A stretch of 64,000 nt of DNA from Microcaldota archaeon. Lineage in GTDB: Archaea > Micrarchaeota > Micrarchaeia > Micrarchaeales > Micrarchaeaceae. Location: NCBI GenBank assembly GCA_021816895.1, contig JAKAWW010000001.1:248001-312000 (forward strand), given 5' to 3'. This document shows positions 7,835 through 16,788 of the stretch, one piece after another (positions within the stretch are counted from its first letter, which is position 1; each line of letters starts with the position of its first letter). The notes under the pieces were generated by a model, which was given only the letters and a program-made list of their open reading frames with translations, did not search any database and was not told where the DNA came from. The translations under genes and the position numbers were made by a program.

Positions 7835-10690
7835 GAGAAGTTTGCGTTTTAGGCGTTAGTAATGGTATGCCCGCAGATCGTTGCCTCTCTGCATATACAC
7901 CCATCCTATCAAAGCCATATATTATGGCCGCCCTAGTGCCTCGTTTCGGGTACAGCTTCGTCCTTAGATGCTTTCAGGACTTATCCGTTTGGCGCGTGGC
8001 TACCCAGCAGTGCATTCACAACTGGTACACTAGAGGCGCCGATCCCCTGTTCCTCTCGTATTGAGGGGGTCTTATCCTCTGGCACTAACACTCCCAGTAG
8101 ATATTACCGTACTGTCTCGCGACGTACTGAACTCAGCTCGTGTAGGTTTTTAATGGACGAGCAGTCCAACCCTTGGCCGCTTGTGCACGGCCAGGATAAC
8201 CTAAGCCCATATCGATGTATCAAACCGCCGGGTCGATGGGGACTCTCACCGGCGACGAATCGGTTACCTCCAGAGTAACTTGTTTGACAGCATGGAGCCC
8301 CATTAAAAGGGCTTCCACAGTTCCCTAAGCCCCCGTTTCCGGTCTGCATGCCACGCTTTTCGACATACAGTCAGCCCTGCATTTGCCTTTTTGCTTGACG
8401 GTAGTTTCCCAAGCTACCTAAGCAGAGCATTGGTCACTTTCGTTTCCTTATCGAAAGCAACCGCCCAGTCTAACTACCCACCTGCAGCTGTCCTTGTTCA
8501 GTTAGCTGAAATGCGAATCAAGAGTGGTGTTACATTGTCGCTCCGCCTGTCCCGAAGAACAGGCCTCGACGCTTCCACTTACGCTATGCGTGACCCACAT
8601 TCCAACAACCACAGGCTGTAGTCAAGCTTCATGGAGACTTCATTTCCCACTGAGAGATCGCGGCATATTCACCGCGCAGTAAGTTCACCGGATCGGATGT
8701 TGGGACAGCGGGACAATCGTTACGCCCTTCATGCAAGTCACCTATTAAGTGACGAGGTATTACGCTACCTCAAGAGAGTCAGAGTTACTCCCGCTCTTTG
8801 CCAGCGCTTCTTCCCCTTGAAAAGGGCTTTCACGTACTGGCGGTGAGCAGGCGTCACCCACTGTACTAAGCCTTTCGGCTTTGCGGTGAGTTGTGTTTTT
8901 GGTAAACAGTCGTTGTCCCCTAGTCAGTGACATCTGCATATCCTATACGCAGACATGGCTTCTCGTTACCTTACGCCACCATTTTGCCGATTTCCCTAAC
9001 ATCCGTTAGCTCCGTCACACCTTGGCCTTTTCAGCCAGCAGCACCTTTACTAGTTCTAGGTACGGGCTGGGATGATCGCTGCAGATTCCCTTTTCACTGG
9101 CTCAGGAATTCAGTCCATTAGTTCATTTAGCTGCTTCTCCTCATAACGAGACTCCACAGCCCTTTGCACTTTCTTGCGGACCTATCCCCAAGCGTCAGAA
9201 ATCTGCCTTGTGTTGCCACACCTACATCCCAGGGGCTGGAATATTGACCAGCTTCCCTTTTGGTGGGGAGTTATTGGCACCCACCTTAGGATCGCCTAAA
9301 TCTCCGCTGACGAGCGTTGCGAAGAAACCCGTGTGCTTCCGGTGTATGGGATTCTTACCCATATTTGCTGTTACTAATACCAGGATTTTCTCAACGGCAC
9401 GGTCCACATGTCCTCTCGGACATGCTTCTAGCCGTGCCACACGCCCTCTTACCTGTCTCTCGACACTGGGGTATCGGTACCTAGTTTAGCCCCGTATATC
9501 TTGGGCAAAAAGAACCTCAACTGGTACGCTATTACGCGTTTTTTGAAGGATGGCTGCTTCTGAGCCTACCTCCCAGCTGTCTAAGATTCTCTCTGCCTTC
9601 AGAACACTTAACTAGGATTTCGGGACCTTAGCCCCAGTCACCGTCTTTGCGGTCTCGCGAGGCTAGCTTACCCAGCCCCGCCGACTCCCGGGATCTACGC
9701 AGCATACGCATTCGGAGTTTGACAGTTTGATGGAACCTTTCGGAACCTTTTCAAACAATCGGTAGCTCTACCGCGTATGCAAGCTCCCCCAGGGCTATCC
9801 TAAAGATACTTCAGAGGGGACCCGCTATTGCCATGTTCGAATGGTATATCGCCGCTACCCGCAACTCACCCAACAGGACATGCCATGACAGGTTGCGGAC
9901 CTCCACCAGGCGTTAGCCTAGCTTCGTCCTAGTCGCGCGTAGTTCACAATGGCTTCGGGTCGAATAAGAGTGACTTGGGCATTTTCATACCTCGCGCCTC
10001 ATTGCTTGCGCGCTCTCGCTTTCGCTGCGCCTTTCGGCTCGCCACTCCTATGCACTCCCTGGCTCTTGCTTCAAGAAGAATGGCAAGACACTGCTCCATG
10101 CCCTTCGCTAAGCCCTCTCAAGCTTCGCTTCAGGGCACTTCATTCCTTCCGCGCCTTGCCTTCATGTCACCACCTAGTTTCAGATCTTTTCAATCCCACG
10201 CGTGTGGGTTCTTTTCAGCTTTCGCTCGCGCTACTTGTACGCTATCGGTCTATAGCCAATATTTAGGGTTGGGGTTTAATGCCCCCATATTCGCTCTGCA
10301 TACCTAAGCAGAGCTACTCTCTTGCAGCTTCTCCATCGCACTTAACCTACGAGGCTGTCACTCTCTGTGGCCGCGCTTTCCAGCGCGTTCGGCTCATGTT
10401 CTGGATGAATCACTGCACCACATCTCCACGCCTTTTGCAAAGCAGGATTCGGTACGCCCTCTGCGGCTTTCATTCGCATTACTCGCCGCATCGCTCTCGC
10501 TTTCTTCTCCTGCGGGTACTAAGATATTTCAGTTCCCCGCGTATGTATGCACGCTTGCGCATGCACAATTCGGCAATCCCGGGTTCAAAACCTGACTTGC
10601 GGCTACCCCGGGCTTATCGCAGCTTGCCACGGCCTTCATCACTGCTATAGCCAAGCCATCCCCTAGGTGGTTTGTATTAGCAAACTTCTC
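7835..10690 (-). rRNA. 23S ribosomal RNA (divergent, unlinked)
   Basis: Read on the minus strand, conserved blocks occur in the right order: GAACTGAAATATCTTAGTA near 10530, GACTGGGGCTAAGGTCCCG near 9640, GAGGTAGCGTAATACCTC near 8760, and the sarcin-ricin loop at 8051-8066. The gene ends pair: GTGGGAGAAGTTTGC at 10680-10694 with GCAAACTTCTCTCAC at 7831-7845, the helix-1/processing stem, which sets the approximate ends. The length of about 2.86 kb leaves no room for a large intron. Many normally invariant domain V and VI bases differ, at least one with compensation. No 16S, tRNA or 5S lies beside it. Confidence 0.95.
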
Positions 10691-10842
10691 CCACGTCGAT
10701 CGCGCAAACACGCAATCCCACAAGCATTATAGACAATAGCTTCTAAGCAACGTACTTTCATCAAGCAAAAGCAGCTCTCCAGGTAGCGGCCTATGAAGCT
10801 TGAATGGCCATAATAGCACCAAGCATAATATTGAATAAGCAA

Positions 10843-10852
10843 AGTATAAATA
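10843..10852 (-). promoter_or_regulatory. Likely 23S rRNA promoter (TATA box)
   Basis: The minus strand reads GTATTTATACTTT across this stretch, roughly 150 bases upstream of the 23S processing stem. The 10695-10921 gap has no protein gene, so an independent rRNA promoter is expected here. Confidence 0.5.
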
Positions 10853-10921
10853 CGTTGCGCTAATAGCAGCGCATCGGTTATTGAATGCTGCCCCTGAAAT
10901 CCGAGCGCGAGCGCCTCTATA

Positions 10922-11500
10922 TCATTTAGCCATCAATTCGATATCATTGAGCAGCTCCTCAAATTTGAGATAGCCAGCTGCCGAATTAAAGTGTCCAGCC
11001 CCGTGCACCACTTTAAATTTGGCGCCTGTTTTGTCTGCAACAAACCTGCTCTTGTCCATGCTGACATAAGGATCGTTGTCAGAAGCGTATACTGTGAAAT
11101 TCATGCAATTTGATTTTATCTTATCCCAGTCAAAGTTTTTTTCGACAAAAGTGCTGTTTAGTTCGTCGAATTGCGGTATGCCCAGCCTTGTGGCAAACGG
11201 AGCAACAAGGAATGCAGCGCGTATTCTCATGCTGCTCTGTTCCAGCAATGAGAGTATGAACGCCGGGCCTAGGCTATGGCCGACAAATATGCAATTGCTA
11301 TCCATGTATTCGGCAAATGGCTGGAATGCATCAAGCCAATTTTCAAGGTTTTGATTGCCCCCTGTTGGAAAATCCGGGCATATTGCGCTTATGCCTAATT
11401 TTTCTAGCTCAGATTTAAGCCATGGGAACCAATTCTCTTTAGAATTGCCGTTGGTACCATGTATAATAAAAACTTTTGATATATGTGTGATTTCACTCAT
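10922..11500 (-). CDS. RBBP9/YdeN-type alpha/beta serine hydrolase
   Basis: 192 residues. The start VFIIHGTNGNSKENWFPWL is the oxyanion-side loop of this family, GHSLG near residue 75 holds the nucleophile Ser, the Asp is in ASDNDPYV and the His in GAGHF. This small single-domain serine hydrolase family has poorly known substrates. A second member is at 35218-35796, with lower identity, so the window holds two paralogues. It is transcribed toward the 23S gene from its own start. Confidence 0.85.
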   Translation of the reverse strand: MSEITHISKVFIIHGTNGNSKENWFPWLKSELEKLGISAICPDFPTGGNQNLENWLDAFQPFAEYMDSNCIFVGHSLGPAFILSLLEQSSMRIRAAFLVAPFATRLGIPQFDELNSTFVEKNFDWDKIKSNCMNFTVYASDNDPYVSMDKSRFVADKTGAKFKVVHGAGHFNSAAGYLKFEELLNDIELMAK

Positions 11501-11585
11501 ATTGCTACCAAAACAATGGCTTGATTACCAATAAGAATAATGTTGAAAATTTAAATAACCCTCCGTTTCACCAAGTATAACAAGA

Positions 11586-11624
11586 GCTTGCGTTCAAGCA
11601 AGCAACGATGCCAAATATGGCATC
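11586..11624. repeat. Two adjacent hairpins in the 11.50-11.71 kb gap
   Basis: GCTTGC/GCAAGC (11586-11603) and GATGCCA-AATA-TGGCATC (11607-11624) form back-to-back hairpins between divergent genes. They could be terminator-like or part of a small RNA; nothing else is seen in this gap. Confidence 0.4.
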
Positions 11625-11714
11625 GCATATAACGAGCGCTACGACAATCGCGCGTGCGCAAGCTTTAATAATCTTCCTATTAAATTAAAGATACCAAGCT
11701 AACAGGGGAACATA

Positions 11715-12095
11715 ATGGCAAAGAAGTCGCAGGCAGGCGCGCATGCAAAGGGCAAGTATGCAGCGGAGCTGGAGCGCATAAAGGCACTTAGCGACATAAG
11801 CAGGATAATAAAGAAGAGCGACGTGGAAAGCGTGCTGATAAACGAGATAGAGCGCGATTCGGAATCGGCGCGCACCGCGAATGTGGACAAGCTCCTGAGC
11901 CAGATTACCGAGGAAGACAGGAGGCATCCTGGCGAGAAGGGGCTTGAGGTCATAGAGAGGCTCACGACAGGCGAGGGCGCGGTGAGGCTGTCAAAGACGT
12001 CTCGCTCATCAAAGGCGCGCAAGAAATCCCAAAGCAAAAAGCAAAGCAAAAGGAAGCAAGTGCGCAAGAGCAGCAAAAGGCGCGCAAGGAAATAG
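11715..12095 (+). CDS. Hypothetical protein with highly basic tail
   Basis: 126 residues. Residues 1-85 form a mixed-charge helical domain (ELERIKALSDISRIIKKSD). From about residue 90 on, the chain is almost only Lys, Arg, Ser and Gln, like linker-histone or ribosomal-protein tails. It probably binds nucleic acid, inferred from charge only. AGGGG lies 8 bases before the ATG. It precedes tRNA-Ala on the same strand. Confidence 0.65.
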   Translation: MAKKSQAGAHAKGKYAAELERIKALSDISRIIKKSDVESVLINEIERDSESARTANVDKLLSQITEEDRRHPGEKGLEVIERLTTGEGAVRLSKTSRSSKARKKSQSKKQSKRKQVRKSSKRRARK

Positions 12096-12126
12096 TGCAA
12101 GCAACAAAAGTGCGGAATAGCGCTGC

Positions 12127-12136
12127 ATATTTATAC
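12127..12136 (+). promoter_or_regulatory. TATA box of tRNA-Ala
   Basis: ATATTTATAC is centred about 31 bases before the first base of the tRNA, consistent with an archaeal tRNA promoter. Confidence 0.6.
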
Positions 12137-12162
12137 GTTCTTTTTTAAAATACCAATACAAA

Positions 12163-12274
12163 GGGCTCGTGGCTCAGTAGTAGAGCGTCCGCTTTGCAAG
12201 TAAGCTTCTTGAAAAGAAGCTTAAGCAAGAACCAAAAAAGCGGAAGGTCGCGGGTGCGATCCCCGCCGAGTCCA
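12163..12274 (+). tRNA. tRNA-Ala(TGC) with a 40-base intron
   Basis: The acceptor stem GGGCTCG/CGAGTCC with A73, D arm GCTC/GAGC, anticodon loop TTTGCAA and T arm CGGGT-GCGATC-CCCG all fold. Anticodon TGC is at 12195-12197. The anticodon stem TCCGC/GCGGA is interrupted at the canonical 37/38 site by 12199-12238. The intron has a perfect 10-bp hairpin (TAAGCTTCTT/AAGAAGCTTA, loop GAA) followed by GCAAGAACC. The GCAA can pair with TTGC of the anticodon loop as a bulge-helix-bulge core, but the 3' side is not a canonical three-base bulge. CCA is not encoded. Confidence 0.93.
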
Positions 12275-12309
12275 TAAAACTTCTTGGGAAGAAGTTTTAT
12301 CAAGAAACC
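12274..12309 (+). repeat. Hairpin related to the tRNA introns, directly after tRNA-Ala
   Basis: ATAAAACTTCTT (12274-12285) and AAGAAGTTTTAT (12289-12300) pair perfectly over 12 bp with loop GGG and are followed by CAAGAAACC. This is the same layout as the introns of tRNA-Ala and tRNA-Thr, with compensating stem changes. It may serve as a terminator, or be a third copy of an intron-like element. Confidence 0.6.
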
Positions 12310-12454
12310 GAGGGAAATTTTTGCTGCAAGCCTGCAAGCGGGTCTGGGTGCGCAAGCCTGTTGAAATACGCAGAGCATTACTGATTCTAAACTGTTTAAT
12401 GCAACTTATTTATAAATAAATACGTTTACTAAGTCAAATTAAATATGTGATTGA

Positions 12455-12592
12455 ATGAAAGATCCTGTATGTCAGATGGAAGTTGACAAGAATTCGAAAT
12501 TCAAGAGCGACTATAAGGGCAAGACATTCTACTTCTGCTCCGCGTCTTGCAAGCAGAAGTTTGACAATGAGCCAGAAAATTACGCCAAATGA
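12455..12592 (+). CDS. Small YHS-domain metal-binding protein, 45 aa
   Basis: The frame reads MKDPVCQMEVDKNSKF, then YKGKTFYFCSASCKQKF: a complete YHS domain with the DPVCxM and YFCSxxC cysteines. YHS domains bind soft or transition metals. It lies 123 bases before the P-type ATPase gene, whose own N-terminus is a second YHS domain of the same type. It may deliver metal to that pump. An AT-rich TATA-like stretch lies at 12410-12445. Confidence 0.8.
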   Translation: MKDPVCQMEVDKNSKFKSDYKGKTFYFCSASCKQKFDNEPENYAK

Positions 12593-12715
12593 AGCAGGTA
12601 TTATGCAATATCAATGAAGCCCTATGAAGTAGACCGCAAATAAAGCAATGATTATAAGTACAACAGTTGCAATCTTGAAATGACAAAATGCCCTTTGGGC
12701 TGAGAGGCAAAGGCG

Positions 12716-14788
12716 ATGGCTACCGATCCTGTATGCGGGATGTTTGTAGATGAGAAGACATCCGCACTTACAGGAGAGCGAGAAGGTAAAAAGTATTATT
12801 TCTGCAGTGCGACATGCAAATTGCAATTTGAGAAGCCAGAGCGCGAGCTTAAAAACCTGAAGATCTCCTTGGCCATTTCATGGCCATTGACCATTGCTGT
12901 AGTGATTTTGACCTACCTCGTGTCGTATAGCTATAGCGACTACGTGATGCTGGTTCTTGCAGGCATAGTGCAATTCTATGCCGGCTGGAGGTTCTATGCG
13001 GGCACTATCGATGCTGTCAAGAATAAGTCAGCAAATATGGATACGCTCATAGCAATAGGCACAACGGCAGCATGGGTTTACAGCGCAGCAGTAACCATAC
13101 TGCCTTCTCTTTTCCCTACTAGGGGCGTCTATTTTGATACGTCAACCATAATCATATCGTTAATACTCACCGGAACGTACATGCAGAGAATCGCAGAGGC
13201 GAGGGCGTCTAACGCGGTTTCTGCGCTTGTGGCTTTGCAGCCCAAGGTGGGTCATGTAATAAAAGGCAACCAGACCGTAGATGTTGCAATAGAAAATATC
13301 AAAATAGGCGACATCCTTCTGGTAAAGCCCGGAGAGAAGATACCTACTGATTCGGTAGTATTGGTGGGCGAGAGTTCGGTTGATGAATCGCTGATTACCG
13401 GCGAAAGCATGCCCATCACCAAGAGGGCCGGAGACAGAGTCATAGGCGGCACCGTAAATTCTGCAAGTTCACTAAGGGTCAAGGCTACGAAGGTAGGCGA
13501 AGATACCGCGCTTGCACAGATAATAAGGATAGTCCAAGATGCAGCTTCAAGCAAGGTTCCAATACAGAAGCTTGCCGATAAGGTTTCATCATATTTTGTG
13601 CCCATAGTGGTGCTCGTGGGCATTTTGGCATCCCTATCATGGTACTTTTTTGGAGGCGTGGGCTTAAACACCGCAATCCTAATATTTGTCAGCGTTCTGA
13701 TAATCGCATGCCCCTGCGCTCTTGGGATAGCTACACCGGCTGCATTGCTGGTTTCATCTGGCAGAGCGGCAAAAGCGGGAATACTCGTCAAGAGCGGTGA
13801 AAGCCTGCAAAAGGCAAGCAAAGTTACTACAATTGTGCTGGATAAGACTGGTACGCTTACGAAGGGAAAGCCAGAAGTAACTGATATAGTTGCAGCTGCC
13901 GGCTATGATGAAATAAAGGTTCTAAGGCTTGCTGCAACAGCAGAGATGAATTCAGAGCACGTCATAGGCAAAGCCATTGTCTCGAAGGCGCAGAGCATGA
14001 AGATCAAGGGCGAATTCCCAAAGAAGTTTACTTACATTCAAGGCAGCGGGGTAATCGCATTTGCCAAGAGCGGCGAGAAAATAACTGTTGGCAACAGGGA
14101 CCTGTTTGAAAGCGCGCAGCTTTCAGGCCTTGAAGCAAAGCTGCAAGAACTTGAATCGGAAGGCAAAACAGCGCTCATAATAGGAAAAGATGAAAAGGCA
14201 ATCGGCCTTATAGCAATAGCAGACGCACTCAAAGATGATAGCAAGAAGGCTATAGATTCGTTCAAGAATGCAGGTTACAGCGTATGGCTTGCGACAGGAG
14301 ACAACCCAAAGGTCGCCAATGCAGTCGCAAAGAGCTTGGGCATAGAGCACGTGATATCTCAGGCAAAGCCCAAGGACAAGCTGGATAAGATAGCAGATCT
14401 GCAAAATGAAGGCAATGTTGTCGCCATGATTGGCGACGGCGTTAATGATGCGCCGGCATTGACAAAGGCAGACGTTGGCATAGCTATAGGCGCGGGCACA
14501 GATGTTGCAATACAGGCTGGCGGCATTGTCCTGATAAGGAACAGCATCTACGATGCGTTCGCGGCCCTCCAGCTCGGGAAGAGAACCATGTCGAAGATAA
14601 GGCAGAATCTTTTCTGGGCGTTCGGCTACAATATAATACTGATCCCAATTGCGGCAGGCGCGCTAATACCATTTTTCACAATAAGCGTTTACAGTTATCT
14701 GCCTGTGCTTGCGGCGTTTGCTATGGCTTTCAGCTCTGTCACTGTCGTCTCTAACTCATTGCTTTTGGCGAGATTCAAAGAAGAATGA
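12716..14788 (+). CDS. Heavy-metal (copper-type) P1B ATPase with N-terminal YHS domain
   Basis: 690 residues. Residues 1-42 are a YHS domain (DPVCGMFVD, then YYFCSATC) instead of the usual HMA domain. Transmembrane helices follow, then the actuator motif TGES, the metal-site motif CPC (IACPCALG), the phosphorylation motif DKTGTLT and the hinge [11 protein letters not shown] and the YHS domain suggest export of copper, silver or a similar ion; the direction is inferred. The nucleotide-domain HP dipeptide normally written SEHP reads SEHVIG here, an unusual substitution. The preceding 45-aa YHS gene is a likely partner. Confidence 0.93.
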   Translation: MATDPVCGMFVDEKTSALTGEREGKKYYFCSATCKLQFEKPERELKNLKISLAISWPLTIAVVILTYLVSYSYSDYVMLVLAGIVQFYAGWRFYAGTIDAVKNKSANMDTLIAIGTTAAWVYSAAVTILPSLFPTRGVYFDTSTIIISLILTGTYMQRIAEARASNAVSALVALQPKVGHVIKGNQTVDVAIENIKIGDILLVKPGEKIPTDSVVLVGESSVDESLITGESMPITKRAGDRVIGGTVNSASSLRVKATKVGEDTALAQIIRIVQDAASSKVPIQKLADKVSSYFVPIVVLVGILASLSWYFFGGVGLNTAILIFVSVLIIACPCALGIATPAALLVSSGRAAKAGILVKSGESLQKASKVTTIVLDKTGTLTKGKPEVTDIVAAAGYDEIKVLRLAATAEMNSEHVIGKAIVSKAQSMKIKGEFPKKFTYIQGSGVIAFAKSGEKITVGNRDLFESAQLSGLEAKLQELESEGKTALIIGKDEKAIGLIAIADALKDDSKKAIDSFKNAGYSVWLATGDNPKVANAVAKSLGIEHVISQAKPKDKLDKIADLQNEGNVVAMIGDGVNDAPALTKADVGIAIGAGTDVAIQAGGIVLIRNSIYDAFAALQLGKRTMSKIRQNLFWAFGYNIILIPIAAGALIPFFTISVYSYLPVLAAFAMAFSSVTVVSNSLLLARFKEE

Positions 14789-14800
14789 AAATAAAGCGAC

Positions 14801-15373
14801 TCAATACCTTTTCTTGTAGGGCTTGACAAAGAGGTAGAAGCGCTCTTCACCTTCAATCTCGTGCATGATGCGCTCCGCTATGAGCTTCGCTGGATCCTGG
14901 AGCAGCGGTATCCTTGTCGTTATATCAGCAAAGCTCTCGAATCGCTTCTCGCTCCTTGTTTTCAATATGGCTTCAAGGTGCTTTTTGCCAACTCCTGGGA
15001 GCAGCTCCAATGAATGCTCCCTTATGTTCAGCGGGCCAGCGATGTTGAAGAATTCTACAAATTTCTTCTCGTTCTGCTTTACAACGGTTGCAACTATGCC
15101 GGGCATTGAGCTCTTCGCTGTCTGGGTTAGCTCGTCATATGCTATCCTGGACTTTATAAGCAGTATCTTGTCACGCTCGTCCTTGCCTATGTATACGCGC
15201 TCGCCTATGTTGAGCGTGGCATCAGGCTTTGGCGTAACCTCAAGAAGCGTGAACCACTCCTCGCCCATGACCTGCGCCAATGGCTCCGACCTGCTAGAAA
15301 AAGACTTCCCGCTGAGCATGAAGTCCAGCACGTATGCGTACTCCTCCCGCTTTTCGCGCTCTTGGTTTTCCAT
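14801..15373 (-). CDS. DUF655 family protein (OB-fold plus helix-hairpin-helix)
   Basis: 190 residues. The N-terminal half has the tyrosine-rich AYVLDFMLSGKS start and the strand-rich WFTLLEVTPKP and GERVYIGKD region. The C-terminal half has helix-hairpin-helix ELLPGVGKKHLEAIL near residue 123. This archaeal family is typically encoded beside rpoF and is thought to bind RNA. Here rpoF is immediately upstream, with 32 bases between the genes, so they form an operon. Confidence 0.85.
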   Translation of the reverse strand: MENQEREKREEYAYVLDFMLSGKSFSSRSEPLAQVMGEEWFTLLEVTPKPDATLNIGERVYIGKDERDKILLIKSRIAYDELTQTAKSSMPGIVATVVKQNEKKFVEFFNIAGPLNIREHSLELLPGVGKKHLEAILKTRSEKRFESFADITTRIPLLQDPAKLIAERIMHEIEGEERFYLFVKPYKKRY

Positions 15374-15405
15374 TGCTCAGCACCATACAATGCATTGTAA
15401 CACTA

Positions 15406-15735
15406 TTACTTGCCTTTCAGCACAGCAAAGACCTTGTTGACCGTCTCCTCGTCGAGCGTGTTCCTGCAACCGGCAAGCACCTGCTTCAGCAGCATCACGC
15501 TGTTCGGCATGATATCAAGTATCTTGGCTATGCAGTCATCTTTGAGCACTCCTAGCTCGTTGAGCTCCTTCTTGGCCTTTGCGACCTTCTGCTTGTCGTG
15601 GGCGAATTTCTTCGTGTGCTCAAGTGCAAGCTGCTGCTCATAAGTAAGGTCGCCCGCCTTGCTCCTGCTCTCCAGTATCTCAAGCACTTCGTCTATCGTT
15701 GCGCTTCTCTTGCCTGTTACCTCTTTTCCTATCAT
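15406..15735 (-). CDS. rpoF: RNA polymerase subunit F (Rpb4-like)
   Basis: 109 residues starting MIGKEVTGKRSATIDEVLEI and containing LTYEQQLALEHTKKFA and AKILDIMPNSV, the archaeal RpoF pattern. With subunit E it forms the polymerase stalk. An in-frame GTG at 15813 would add 26 residues, but a minus-strand TATA box at about 15816-15826 lies right against it, and homologues begin at MIGKEV, so the internal ATG is chosen. That leaves an untranslated leader of about 60 bases. Followed by the DUF655 gene. Confidence 0.88.
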   Translation of the reverse strand: MIGKEVTGKRSATIDEVLEILESRSKAGDLTYEQQLALEHTKKFAHDKQKVAKAKKELNELGVLKDDCIAKILDIMPNSVMLLKQVLAGCRNTLDEETVNKVFAVLKGK

Positions 15736-15870
15736 GCTACCAGCTCGTTCAAGGCATGCGTCAAAGCAGCCGTCCTTGATATTTTGAATAACCTTATAAT
15801 ACTTGCCCCCCACTTAAATTATAAATGTTAATTATTAAAAGCTTTTATACAAAGAGTGAAAGGTAGTAAA

Positions 15871-16785
15871 ATGGACGCCAAGGCGATGTACGATAAAGTG
15901 CTGGCAGAGGTAAAGAAGCACATCGCTGGTAAGACTGACGTTATAAAGCTCATATTCATAGCAATAGTAGCTGACGGCCACGTGCTCCTCGAGGGCGTTC
16001 CTGGCGTGGCGAAGACAACCATCTCCAAAACGGTGGCAGACGCAATAGACGCAAAATTCGACAGGATACAGGGCACGCCGGATCTAGACATAAGGGACAT
16101 AATAGGCTACGCCTACCTTGATGAAAGCAAGAACATACAGGTCAAGAAAGGGCCCATCTTCACAAACATACTGCTCATAGACGAGCTCAACAGGGCCCCG
16201 CCCAGGACTACTACAGCGCTGCTGGAAGCCCTTGAAGAGAGGCAGGTCACAATGGGCAATTCAACCATGCCACTTGACAGGCCTTTCATAGCACTTGCGA
16301 CGCAGAACCCGCTCAACATCGAGGGCACAACGCAACTGCCGAAGGTGCTCGCCGACAGGTTCCTGATGCGTATAGCTGTAGACTATCCTTCAATGGAAGA
16401 AGAGCAGGAGATGCTGCGCATAAAGGAGCGCGAAGAGAAGATAAAGACAGAAAAGGTGCTTTCGATAAACGACATCATTTCATTGCAGGAGTCTGTCAAC
16501 AGTGTGAAAATATCAGATTCAATGATTGCATACATAACCGCGATAGTCAACGCGACAAGGAACGACATACACGTTGTCATGGGCGGCAGCCCGAGGGCCG
16601 AGATAAGCTTCATGAAGTGCGCCAAGGCGAAGGCGCTCATAGAGGGCAGGAGCGAGGTCATAGCAGATGACATCAAGTTCCTCGCAAAGCCTGTGCTCAG
16701 CCACAGGCTCGTGGTAAGGTCTACCGGCGGCATAGGCGTGAACGGAGTAATAGACGGCATCGTGGCAACAATGCCTGCCCCATAA
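15871..16785 (+). CDS. MoxR-family AAA+ ATPase
   Basis: 304 residues. Walker A is GVPGVAKTT, Walker B is ILLIDELNRAPP, sensor 1 is ALATQNP, followed by the C-terminal lid region. The start at 15871 has AAAGGT ahead of it. MoxR ATPases act as chaperones inserting metal cofactors or activating VWA-domain partners; neither a VWA nor a DUF58 gene is next to it here, so the partner is unknown. It is convergent with nreA, with only 3 bases between the stop codons. Confidence 0.9.
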   Translation: MDAKAMYDKVLAEVKKHIAGKTDVIKLIFIAIVADGHVLLEGVPGVAKTTISKTVADAIDAKFDRIQGTPDLDIRDIIGYAYLDESKNIQVKKGPIFTNILLIDELNRAPPRTTTALLEALEERQVTMGNSTMPLDRPFIALATQNPLNIEGTTQLPKVLADRFLMRIAVDYPSMEEEQEMLRIKEREEKIKTEKVLSINDIISLQESVNSVKISDSMIAYITAIVNATRNDIHVVMGGSPRAEISFMKCAKAKALIEGRSEVIADDIKFLAKPVLSHRLVVRSTGGIGVNGVIDGIVATMPAP

Positions 16786-16788
16786 GCT

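Noticed and set aside
7861-10650. Several open frames inside the 23S gene on both strands
   Set aside because: They overlap conserved rRNA blocks and encode no recognisable protein; such frames are a normal by-product of structured rRNA.
7835-10690. An intron or homing endonuclease in the 23S gene
   Set aside because: Conserved blocks follow each other without a large insertion and the total length is normal.
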